In this document: piece after piece, positions 16,269-23,368 of the stretch
How positions within the stretch are numbered: the first letter of the stretch is position 1
Layout: the number at the start of each line of letters is the position of its first letter
Origin: Chloroflexota bacterium
GTDB lineage: Bacteria; Chloroflexota; Limnocylindria; Limnocylindrales; CSP1-4
Assembly: GCA_016200665.1 (NCBI GenBank)
Contig: JACQEG010000151.1
Span: 1-35,188 of the forward strand
Direction: 5' to 3'
Length of the DNA: 35,188 bases
Position numbers and translations under genes: made by a program
The notes under the pieces: generated by a model
Told to the model about the DNA's origin: nothing
Seen by the model: only the letters and a program-made list of their open reading frames with translations
Database searches by the model: none

Positions 16269-16283
16269 GCATAAAGTCTATGC
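16269..16283 (-). promoter_or_regulatory. kamA -10 box within a palindrome
   Basis: GCATA-AAGTC-TATGC is a perfect 5+5+5 inverted repeat. It contains TAGACT on the minus strand (16275-16280), a likely -10 for kamA, with TTCCCC 17 bases upstream as a weak -35. The palindrome could be a regulator site over the promoter. Confidence 0.45.
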
Positions 16284-16337
16284 ACTCTGGAAGTTCTGGG
16301 GAATACCCCGACGGTACTCCGGCCATCCCGGGCTCCC

Positions 16338-16343
16338 TACAAT
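16338..16343 (+). promoter_or_regulatory. -10 box, leaderless promoter of the methyltransferase operon
   Basis: TACAAT, five of six consensus matches, six bases before the GTG at 16350. No Shine-Dalgarno is present in between, so a leaderless mRNA is expected. Confidence 0.6.
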
Positions 16344-16349
16344 CCGGCG

Positions 16350-17171
16350 GTGGACACGTCCAACACGGCCGATGCGACCGACCTGCCCGAACACGTCGCC
16401 GCGAACCGCGAGGCGTGGGATCGGTACGCGGCGGACATGGCGCCCCGCGGTCACCGGGCCTGGGCGGCAACGGAGGCTCGCTGGGGAATCTGGAATGCCC
16501 CCGAATCCGAGCTTCACCTCCTGCCCGACGACGTCGCCGGGCGTGACGTCATCGAGCTCGGCTGCGGCACGGCCTACGTCTCCGCCTGGCTGGCGCGGCT
16601 GGGCGCCCGGCCCGTCGGGATCGACAACTCGCCCAGGCAGCTCGAGACGGCACGGGCGCTCCAGCGGGAGTTCGGCCTCGACTTCCCGCTCCTGCTCGGC
16701 AATGCCGAGCGGGTCCCCTGCCCGGACGCGAGCTTCGACCTGGCGATCTCCGAGTACGGGGCGTGCCTCTGGGCGGATCCGTACGCCTGGGTTCCGGAGG
16801 CTGCCCGGCTGCTGCGCCCCGGCGGCAGCCTGGTCTTCCTGACCAACCACGTCGTCTTCATGCTCGCCGCGCCCGACATCGAGGGCCCGGCCGGCACGAC
16901 CCTCGTCCGGTCGTACTTCCACGAGCCTCGCTACACCTGGCCGGACGACACCGCGGTCGAGTTCCACCTGCCGCACGGCGAGTGGATCCGGCTCCTTCGC
17001 GAGCACGGCTTCGAGATCGAGCGCCTCGTCGAGATCCAGGCCCCCGAGATCCCGCAGCACGACGGCGGTGGCGGGCTGCCGACCGAGGAGGTCCCGTTCA
17101 ACATGGCGACCCGCGACTGGGCCCGCCAGTGGCCGACCGAGGAAGCCTGGATCGCGCGCAAACGCGACTGA
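16350..17171 (+). CDS. Class I SAM-dependent methyltransferase
   Basis: 273 residues. Motif I VIELGCGTAYVSAWLA (about 67-82), the acidic end of strand 2 in PVGIDNSP, motif for strand 4 FDLAISEYGACLW, and post-motif RLLRPGGSLVFLTN: the methyltransferase_11/25 fold. The C-terminal 100 residues (YFHEPRYTWPDDTAVEFHLPHGEWIRLLREHGFEIERLVEI region) are typical of small-molecule methyltransferases in actinobacteria and Chloroflexota; substrate unknown. The GTG at 16350 is supported by the -10 box just upstream. It is followed after 23 bp by the HNH gene on the same strand. Confidence 0.9.
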   Translation: MDTSNTADATDLPEHVAANREAWDRYAADMAPRGHRAWAATEARWGIWNAPESELHLLPDDVAGRDVIELGCGTAYVSAWLARLGARPVGIDNSPRQLETARALQREFGLDFPLLLGNAERVPCPDASFDLAISEYGACLWADPYAWVPEAARLLRPGGSLVFLTNHVVFMLAAPDIEGPAGTTLVRSYFHEPRYTWPDDTAVEFHLPHGEWIRLLREHGFEIERLVEIQAPEIPQHDGGGGLPTEEVPFNMATRDWARQWPTEEAWIARKRD

Positions 17172-17194
17172 CCTGGACGCGAGGGGACGTGCGC

Positions 17195-18202
17195 ATGACG
17201 GGACGGCGCTGGCTGATCGTCGGGGTCGCGATCGCAATCGCGGTCGTCCTCGCCTTCGCGGCGCTCGGCGCAGGCCGCCCAAGCCCGAGCCCGTCCACCC
17301 TGCCCGGCGGGACGCCGGAGGCGTCGGCGAGCGCCGCGGCGGCCTCTGCGATCTCGAGCCTGAGCGTGCCCTCCGGGGACGCCACGGCCATGCCCGAGGC
17401 GAGCCCGATTGCCGCGGGAACCCTCGAGCCGCTCCCGGCGCTCCTGGCGCTGCTTCGGGTCGCGCCGGAGGACCGGACCGGCTACGACCGGAGCCTGTTC
17501 GTGCACTGGATCGACGCCGACGGCAACGGCTGCGACACCCGCCACGAGGTCCTGATCGCCCAGGCTGTCGTCGCGCCGAGCATCGGGGCCCGGTGCGCCC
17601 TGAGCGGCGGTCGATGGGTCAGCCTCTATGACGGACTGACGATCACGGATCCGGCCGGGCTCCAGATCGATCATGTCGTCGCGCTGGCCGAGGCGTGGGA
17701 CTCGGGCGCATCGGCGTGGAGCCCCGCCCACCGCGAGGCCTATGCGAACGACCTTGGGGTCCCGTTCGCGCTCCTCGCGGTCTCGGCCACGACGAATCAG
17801 AGCAAGTCCGACGACGATCCGGCGGACTGGCTGCCGCCGGCCGCCGCCGCCGAGTGCCCGTTCCTCGGCGACTGGATCGCGGTGAAGGTCCGGTGGGACC
17901 TGGCGGTCGACCCGCGCGAGCACGACGCCCTCGCGGCAGACATCAGGGACTGCCCGGCGACCGAGATGCCGTACGTTCCGGCCGGCTTCGCCGATGACCA
18001 GCCCGGCGAGCCGAGCGCAGGACCTCCTCCGAGCGCCGCGACCTCCGGCGGGTCATGCGATCCCGCGTACCCCACGGTCTGCATCCCGCCGCCGCCGCCC
18101 GACCTCGACTGCGGCGACATCGGCTACCGCAACTTCAAGGTCCTGCCGCCCGATCCGCACCGCTTCGACGGCGACCACGACGGCATCGGCTGCGAGACTT
18201 GA
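17195..18202 (+). CDS. Secreted/anchored HNH nuclease-like protein (DUF1524) with C-terminal excalibur domain
   Basis: 335 residues. Signal anchor or signal peptide (6-25), a Ser/Ala/Pro-rich linker (28-80), then a GmrSD-C/DUF1524 HNH domain: DADGNGCDTRHEVLIAQA, YDGLTITDPAGLQIDHVVALAEAWDSGA with the catalytic Asp159-His160 pair, and ATTNQSKSDDDPADW with Asn201 and Lys204. After a second linker comes an excalibur calcium-binding motif DGDHDGIGCE (325-334) with flanking Cys. Such proteins act outside the membrane, perhaps on extracellular DNA as nutrient or defence. ATG 17195 has GAGGGG eight bases upstream. Its stop is four bases before the phosphatase start. Confidence 0.88.
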   Translation: MTGRRWLIVGVAIAIAVVLAFAALGAGRPSPSPSTLPGGTPEASASAAAASAISSLSVPSGDATAMPEASPIAAGTLEPLPALLALLRVAPEDRTGYDRSLFVHWIDADGNGCDTRHEVLIAQAVVAPSIGARCALSGGRWVSLYDGLTITDPAGLQIDHVVALAEAWDSGASAWSPAHREAYANDLGVPFALLAVSATTNQSKSDDDPADWLPPAAAAECPFLGDWIAVKVRWDLAVDPREHDALAADIRDCPATEMPYVPAGFADDQPGEPSAGPPPSAATSGGSCDPAYPTVCIPPPPPDLDCGDIGYRNFKVLPPDPHRFDGDHDGIGCET

Positions 18203-18206
18203 CGGC

Positions 18207-18809
18207 ATGCCAACCGAGGACGACGCGCCCAGCGCCCGACCGAGCCTGTGGGTCGTCCGCCACGGCGAGACCGAGTGGTCGGCCGATGGCCGCCACACCT
18301 CCACGACCGACGTGCCGCTGACCGCCCGGGGCCGCGAGGAGGCCCGCGCCATCGGGCCGCGGCTCGCCCGCCACCCGTTCGCCGAGGTCTGGTCCAGCCC
18401 CCGGATTCGGGCCCTCGAGACCGGCCGGCTCGCGGGCTTCGCGGACCGGCTGGAGATCGTGGATGACCTCCGGGAGTGGGACTACGGCACGGACGAGGGA
18501 CGGACCACCGCCGAGATCCAGGCCGAGCGGCCGGGCTGGTCGATCTGGCGCGACGGACCGATGGGCGGCGAGACGATCGAGCAGGTCGGCGAGCGGGCCG
18601 ACCGGGTCGTCGCCAGGGCGAGCGCGGCGGCAGGCGACGTCCTGTGCTTCGCCCACGGCCACCTGCTGCGGATCGTCGCGGCGCGCTGGCTCGCGCTGCC
18701 GCCGGACGACGGACGGCTGTTCGCCCTCGCCTCGGCGCGCATGTCGGTGCTGGGCTGGGAACGGGAGACCGCGGTCATCGACCGCTGGAACGAGAGCCGC
18801 CGGGGCTGA
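18207..18809 (+). CDS. Histidine phosphatase family protein (phosphoglycerate mutase-like)
   Basis: 200 residues. Catalytic RHG motif WVVRHGETEW (R18, His19), TARGREEARAIG, SSPRIRALETG, the acidic LREWDYGTDEGRTTAEI segment, and the second histidine in CFAHGHLLRIVAARWL. Members are broad phosphatases or cofactor-dependent mutases; the length and the DDLREWDYG segment fit a small phosphatase such as a SixA/CobC/YhfR-type enzyme. The substrate is not evident. ATG four bases after the HNH stop, so it is part of the same transcript. Confidence 0.92.
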   Translation: MPTEDDAPSARPSLWVVRHGETEWSADGRHTSTTDVPLTARGREEARAIGPRLARHPFAEVWSSPRIRALETGRLAGFADRLEIVDDLREWDYGTDEGRTTAEIQAERPGWSIWRDGPMGGETIEQVGERADRVVARASAAAGDVLCFAHGHLLRIVAARWLALPPDDGRLFALASARMSVLGWERETAVIDRWNESRRG

Positions 18810-18868
18810 CCTGCCCGACTACGAGCGCGCGGCGCGGCGTGCGGAACGGCGCGCGGGTGCGGCGTCGG

Positions 18869-19201
18869 CTACTCGCCGATCACGCTCCAGATGAAGCCCA
18901 TGCAGATGAAGAAGCCGCTGAACAGGGCGATCAGCCCGAGGCCACCATACGGCGAGCTCGCGCCCTCGTGCGGGACGAGCTGGAGGCCCACGCCGAAGAC
19001 CACGGCCCACACCACGAACAGCAGCCCGAAGAACCACTTGCCGTTGGGGCCGGTGATCCGGCGGGTCCAGCTGGACCGGTTCTCGGCCGTCATCGCGGAC
19101 CGCAGGAAGATCACCACGAACAGGACGGCGACGGCTCCCGAGATGAAGATGATCGGGAGGTTGTTCGGGAAGTTCTCGAACCACAGCGTGAAGATCGTCA
19201 C
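18869..19201 (-). CDS. Small three-helix membrane protein, unknown function
   Basis: 110 residues with hydrophobic helices at about 13-35, 55-76 and 84-106. A polar loop with ENRSSWTRRITGPNGKWF joins the first two. No cofactor motif and no family recognised. The GTG at 19201 has no Shine-Dalgarno, with a TAGCAT box nine bases upstream. It is divergent from the MMPL fusion gene; the 65-bp gap holds two facing -10 boxes and an inverted repeat, so the two genes may be co-regulated. Confidence 0.75.
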   Translation of the reverse strand: MTIFTLWFENFPNNLPIIFISGAVAVLFVVIFLRSAMTAENRSSWTRRITGPNGKWFFGLLFVVWAVVFGVGLQLVPHEGASSPYGGLGLIALFSGFFICMGFIWSVIGE

Positions 19202-19210
19202 GGCCGGGCC

Positions 19211-19216
19211 ATGCTA
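19211..19216 (-). promoter_or_regulatory. -10 box, leaderless promoter of the small membrane protein
   Basis: TAGCAT on the minus strand, nine bases before the GTG at 19201. Confidence 0.5.
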
Positions 19217-19226
19217 GCAGAGGCCC

Positions 19227-19245
19227 CGCGGGTCGAGGACCCGCG
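19227..19245. promoter_or_regulatory. Perfect inverted repeat between divergent promoters (operator candidate)
   Basis: CGCGGGTC-GAG-GACCCGCG: 8-bp arms, 3-bp centre, placed between the facing -10 boxes at 19211-19216 and 19251-19256, where a dimeric repressor could control both genes. No regulator gene is adjacent. Confidence 0.5.
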
Positions 19246-19250
19246 ACGGG

Positions 19251-19256
19251 TACGAT
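19251..19256 (+). promoter_or_regulatory. -10 box of the MMPL-fusion gene
   Basis: TACGAT, then ten bases, then ATG at 19267; very short or absent leader, no Shine-Dalgarno. Confidence 0.5.
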
Positions 19257-19266
19257 TCCCGCCCCG

Positions 19267-22200
19267 ATGTCCAGCCCATTCGAGCGCCTCGGCCGCTGGT
19301 CGGCGCGCCACCGGCGACTCGTCGTCGTTGCGTGGGCGCTGCTCCTGCTCGCCGCCGCGCCGCTTGCGCTCCGGACGAGCGACGCCCTTCGGTCGGGCGG
19401 CTTCATCCGCGAGGACCTCGAGTCGGCCCGAGCAAAGCAGCTCCTCGAGACCGAGATCGGCGTCCCCCAGGCCGCGGTCGTCGTCGTCTTCCACTCGGAC
19501 ACCCTGACCGCCGGCCAACCGGCCTTCGAGGGACCGGCGGCGGCGGCCGTCGCGGCCATCCCGAGCGCGCCCTACGTCAGCGGCACGCTGTTGCACCTGC
19601 TCCAGACCCGCCAGGTCTCGGCCGACGGCCACACCGCCTACGACGTCGTGTTCCTCGACCTGCCGGCCGACGATTCGCCGAAGGCCCTGCCGGGCCTGCG
19701 TGCTGCGCTGAAGACCGACGTCGGCGGGCTCGAGGTCGGGCTCGCGGGCGGCCCGGCGTTCTACGGCGACGTCCAGGACGTCTCCGAATCCGACCTGCGC
19801 CGGAGCGAGCTCATCTCGCTGCCGCTGGCGGCCCTCGCACTGCTGCTCGTGTTCGGGTCGGTCGTCGCCGCAGCCCTGCCGCTCGCCGTGGGTGGCGCGG
19901 CGGTCGCCACGGCGCTCGCCGCGATCTTCGTCGTCGCGAGCGTCATCCCGATGAGCATCTTCGTGCTGAACCTCGCGACCCTGCTCGGCCTCGGGCTCGG
20001 CGTCGACTACTCGCTGCTCATGACGAGCCGCTTCCGCGAGGAGCTCGCGGCCCGGGGCGACCGGCGCGAGGCGGTGGAGGATGCGATCGGCGCCACGGTC
20101 GCGACGGCCGGTCGGGCGGTGTTCTTCTCGGGCGTGACCGTGCTGCTCGGCCTGCTGGGCCTGGTGCTGTTCGACTTCATGATCCTGCGCTCGGTCGGGA
20201 TCGCCGGGGCAATCGTCGTCGGGCTGGCCGTCACGGCGGCGCTGACGCTGCTGCCGGCCCTGTTCTCGTTCGTGGGCGTGCGCCTCGACGCCCTCCGGGT
20301 CCGGCGGGTCAGCACCCGACCGCCCGAGGAGGGCCCGTGGGCACGGCTGGCCCAATGGGTCATGGCCCGGCCGGTCGCGGTCCTCGTCCCGACGCTTGCC
20401 GTCCTGCTGCTCCTCGGCGTGCCGTTCCTCCACGTCCAGTTCAACGCGCCGGACTCGCGGATCCTGCCCGAGTCCGTCCCGTCGCGGCAGTGGTTCGATC
20501 GCCTCGAGGCCGCCTTCGGGCCCGGCCCATTTGCGCCGATCGTCCTCGCGATCCGGACCGACGGCCCGGCCACCGCGCCAGCCAACGTGGCCGCCCTCTA
20601 CGACTACTCCCGCCGCCTGGCCGCAGATCCCCGGGTCGAGCGCGTCGACGGCTTCGTCGACGTCGACCCGCGCCTCACCCTGCAGCAGTACCAGCTGCTC
20701 TACGCGAGCCCATCGGGGCCGCCGGACCGCTTCGTCCAGGAGGCGCTCGCGGCCACGACGAACGGGAACCTGACGGACTTCACGATCACGACCTGGTACG
20801 GCCCGAACGACACGCCCGGCCGGACGCTCGTCCGCGACCTGCGCAGCGCCACCGGCGCGCTCGCCCCGCCCGCGGGCAGCCACGTCCTGGTCGGCGGCGG
20901 CGCGGCCGACGTCGAGGACGTCGTGTCGGGGATCGGCGCCGACTTCCCGCGAACCGCCGCGTTCATCCTCGTCACGACCTACGCCGTGCTGTTCCTGCTG
21001 CTGCGCTCGGTGTTCCTGCCGATCAAGGCCGTCGTCATGAACAGCCTCTCGATCCTGGCGTCGTTCGGCGCGCTCGTGTGGATCTTCCAGGACGGCAACC
21101 TGTCGGCGCTCCTCGGCACGCGGCCGCTGGGGTTCGTCGAGACCACCCAGCCGGTGATCCTGTTCTGCGTCCTGTTCGGGCTGTCGATGGACTACGAGGT
21201 CTTCCTGCTCACCCGGATGCGCGAGTCGTGGGACCGCGAACGCGACAACCGGGCCGCCGTGGCCCATGGCCTGGAGCGAAGCGGCCGGATCGTGACCTCG
21301 GCGGCGCTCATCGTCGTCGTCGTCGCCGGGTCGTTCGCGTTCGCCGACATCGTCCTCATCAAGGCCCTCGGCCTTGGCATCGCGATCGCGGTCGCCCTCG
21401 ACGCCACGGTCGTCCGGGCGCTGCTCGTGCCGGCGACGATGCGCCTCCTGGGCAAGTGGAACTGGTGGCTGCCGGAGGCCCTCGCCCGCCGGATGCGCCT
21501 GGTCATCACCGCGGCGCTCAGCCTCGTGATCCTCGCGGGCTGCACTGGCGGCCCCATCCTCGCCAACCCTCCGATCTCGACGCGAGCGCCCGCCGCCACG
21601 CCGGCACCCAGCCCCCGGCCGGAGGACCCGCAGCCCATCGTCTTCCCGCGCGACGACGGGCCCCACGATCGCCTGACCGAGTGGTGGTACTACACCGGTC
21701 ACCTCCTCTCGGACGACGGCCGCCGGTTCGGCTTCGAGGCCGTCGTGTTCCGGGCCGAGCGCGGCTCGGCGCCGGTGACCTGGGCCAGCCACCTCGCCCT
21801 CACCGATGAATCCGGCAAGCGGTTCCTCGTCGGCCAGCGGGCCTCGGTCGGCGGCTCGGTCGATCAGTCCTCCCGCCAAGCCGACGGCAGCCCGACGGGC
21901 TACCGGCTCGCCATGCCCGACCCTGCCGCAGCCGCCGATCCGGCCACGGCATGGCTCATGCGCGGCTTCAACGGCCACGACCACCTCACGGCCGCGATCA
22001 GCCCCGCGGAAGCGGGCGGTTCGACGTCCGCCTTCGGGCTCGACCTGGCCCTCAACTCGACGAAGCCCGCCGTCCTCCACGGTCGCGACGGCTGGGTCGA
22101 CTTCGGGCCGGCCGGCGGCTCGTACTACTACTCGCGGACGCGCATGGACGCCTCCGGCACGCTCACCCTCGACGGGGCCGCGCTGCACGTCAGGGGGACC

Positions 22201-22677
22201 GCATGGTTCGACCACCAGTGGGGCGACTTCATCTCCGTCGGCGGTGGCGGCTGGGACTGGTTTGCGGTGAACCTCGACGACGGGACGGACATCACGCTGT
22301 CGCTCGTTCGCGGGGCCGATGGCACGCCGCCACTCGTCTACGGCACGATCGTCGACCTCGCCGGGTACGCCCGACATCTCACCCGGGACCAGTTCACGGT
22401 CCGCGCGACGGGGTCATGGACCAGCCCCACGACCGGGGCGACGTACCCGGCCGGCTGGCGGATCGAGATCCCGGACGCCAGCCTCGTCATCGACCTGGCC
22501 CCGACGCTCCCGAACCAGGAGCTCGACACGCGACTGACGACCGGAGTCGTGTACTGGGAAGGCTCGCAGCGGGTGACCGTCGACGGCCTCACCGCGGCCA
22601 GCGGCGGCGAGGCGTACGTCGAGCTGACGGGCTACGGCCCGTCGTCCCTGCCGACCTCGGCTCCCACCGCGCCGTGA
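19267..22677 (+). CDS. MMPL-family RND transporter fused to a CrtC/AttH lipocalin-like lipoprotein domain
   Basis: 1136 residues in one frame. Residues 1-740 are an MMPL transporter: helix at 18-36, external domain, five helices (about 182-335), helix 370-390, second external domain, five more helices (about 563-722). Both family signatures are present: GLGVDYSLLMTSRFREE (D247) and GLSMDYEVFLLTRMRES (D642), the latter helices carrying the proton path. At 743 a complete lipoprotein signal peptide begins (MRLVITAALSLVILAGC, lipobox Cys759), then a Pro-rich linker and a ~350-residue lipocalin-type domain with DRLTEWWYYTGHL, RTRMDASG and WFDHQWGDF, as in CrtC/AttH (hydratase or lipid-binding) proteins. 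MMPL proteins export lipids; the fused domain could bind the cargo outside. An internal start at 21493 is possible. Confidence 0.87.
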   Translation: MSSPFERLGRWSARHRRLVVVAWALLLLAAAPLALRTSDALRSGGFIREDLESARAKQLLETEIGVPQAAVVVVFHSDTLTAGQPAFEGPAAAAVAAIPSAPYVSGTLLHLLQTRQVSADGHTAYDVVFLDLPADDSPKALPGLRAALKTDVGGLEVGLAGGPAFYGDVQDVSESDLRRSELISLPLAALALLLVFGSVVAAALPLAVGGAAVATALAAIFVVASVIPMSIFVLNLATLLGLGLGVDYSLLMTSRFREELAARGDRREAVEDAIGATVATAGRAVFFSGVTVLLGLLGLVLFDFMILRSVGIAGAIVVGLAVTAALTLLPALFSFVGVRLDALRVRRVSTRPPEEGPWARLAQWVMARPVAVLVPTLAVLLLLGVPFLHVQFNAPDSRILPESVPSRQWFDRLEAAFGPGPFAPIVLAIRTDGPATAPANVAALYDYSRRLAADPRVERVDGFVDVDPRLTLQQYQLLYASPSGPPDRFVQEALAATTNGNLTDFTITTWYGPNDTPGRTLVRDLRSATGALAPPAGSHVLVGGGAADVEDVVSGIGADFPRTAAFILVTTYAVLFLLLRSVFLPIKAVVMNSLSILASFGALVWIFQDGNLSALLGTRPLGFVETTQPVILFCVLFGLSMDYEVFLLTRMRESWDRERDNRAAVAHGLERSGRIVTSAALIVVVVAGSFAFADIVLIKALGLGIAIAVALDATVVRALLVPATMRLLGKWNWWLPEALARRMRLVITAALSLVILAGCTGGPILANPPISTRAPAATPAPSPRPEDPQPIVFPRDDGPHDRLTEWWYYTGHLLSDDGRRFGFEAVVFRAERGSAPVTWASHLALTDESGKRFLVGQRASVGGSVDQSSRQADGSPTGYRLAMPDPAAAADPATAWLMRGFNGHDHLTAAISPAEAGGSTSAFGLDLALNSTKPAVLHGRDGWVDFGPAGGSYYYSRTRMDASGTLTLDGAALHVRGTAWFDHQWGDFISVGGGGWDWFAVNLDDGTDITLSLVRGADGTPPLVYGTIVDLAGYARHLTRDQFTVRATGSWTSPTTGATYPAGWRIEIPDASLVIDLAPTLPNQELDTRLTTGVVYWEGSQRVTVDGLTAASGGEAYVELTGYGPSSLPTSAPTAP

Positions 22678-22765
22678 GGCAGGGTCCCGAGCACCCGGCG
22701 GGAGGGGGCCGCAGGGCGGTCCATTCGGCACTTTCCCCGTGCGTGTTTCCGAGGACGATGCCCGC

Positions 22766-23203
22766 ATGCGGGTGACCCTCGGCCTCCGCGGCGACTACGC
22801 GGTCCGGGCGATGCTCGCGCTCGCGAGCGCGGAGCCGGATGACCGCCCGATGAGCGTGCGCTGGATCGCCGAGCGGATGGCGATCCCGGTGCGGTTCCTG
22901 CCGCACGTCATGACCGACCTCAGCCGCGCGGGCCTCGTTGTCGGCGCGCCGGGCCGCCGGGGTGGCTACCGGCTCGGGCGGACGGCCGACCTGATCTCCG
23001 TGCTGCAGGTGGTGGACGCGGTCGAGGCCGAGGACGAGATCCCGCGCTGCGTCCTTCGCGGCGGGCCCTGCCGGCCGGACGGCCGCTGCGCGGTCCACGA
23101 CCTGTTCGCGGGCGCGAGCGAGGCGATGCGGCTCGAGCTGTCGCGCCAGAGCCTGGCGGAGCTCGCCGGCACCGACGGCATCGGGGCGCTCACCCGGCGC
23201 TGA
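22766..23203 (+). CDS. Rrf2-family transcriptional regulator (NsrR/IscR-like)
   Basis: 145 residues. Winged helix with GDYAVRAMLALAS, SVRWIAERMAIPVRFLPHVMTDLSRAGLV and GRRGGYRLGR, then the dimer helix, then three cysteines C95, C102 and C108 (spacing x6, x5). This matches the cluster-binding loop of IscR/NsrR apart from one extra residue. Such proteins bind a [2Fe-2S] or [4Fe-4S] cluster and sense NO or redox state. Being directly upstream of nirK in the same direction suggests control of nitrite reductase. The ATG at 22766 (GAGG nine bases upstream, MRVTLGLRGDYAVRA as usual for the family) is preferred to the GTG at 22739. Confidence 0.9.
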   Translation: MRVTLGLRGDYAVRAMLALASAEPDDRPMSVRWIAERMAIPVRFLPHVMTDLSRAGLVVGAPGRRGGYRLGRTADLISVLQVVDAVEAEDEIPRCVLRGGPCRPDGRCAVHDLFAGASEAMRLELSRQSLAELAGTDGIGALTRR

Positions 23204-23266
23204 GGCGCCACATTCCGGGCCGAACCGGCGCGCCGCGGTCCCGCGTGATTCAGGCCGAATGGCATA

Positions 23267-23294
23267 TTGCGACGGTGTGAGTTCGGGTCATATT
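23267..23294 (+). promoter_or_regulatory. Predicted nirK promoter
   Basis: TTGCGA (23267-23272), 16 bases, CATATT (23289-23294). The stretch CATATT also occurs at 23263-23268, each copy followed by a GCGAC or CGCAC sequence, so there may be a 26-bp repeated protein-binding half-site. Confidence 0.5.
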
Positions 23295-23311
23295 CGCACC
23301 GTAGCGGTGCG
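23295..23311. promoter_or_regulatory. Inverted repeat at the predicted nirK transcription start (operator candidate)
   Basis: CGCACCG-TAG-CGGTGCG, perfect 7-bp arms, directly after the -10 element, where a repressor dimer such as the adjacent Rrf2 protein could block initiation. It could instead be a 5' leader hairpin. Confidence 0.5.
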
Positions 23312-23368
23312 CGTTCCAAGAGAGACCGCCAGGAAGGCGGTCGGGACGCCGCCGAGGGAGTGACTCGA

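Noticed and set aside
19198-22377. A 1059-codon open frame on the minus strand opposite the MMPL fusion
   Set aside because: Same antisense effect; no hydrophobic segments or motifs, and the plus strand encodes a clear transporter.
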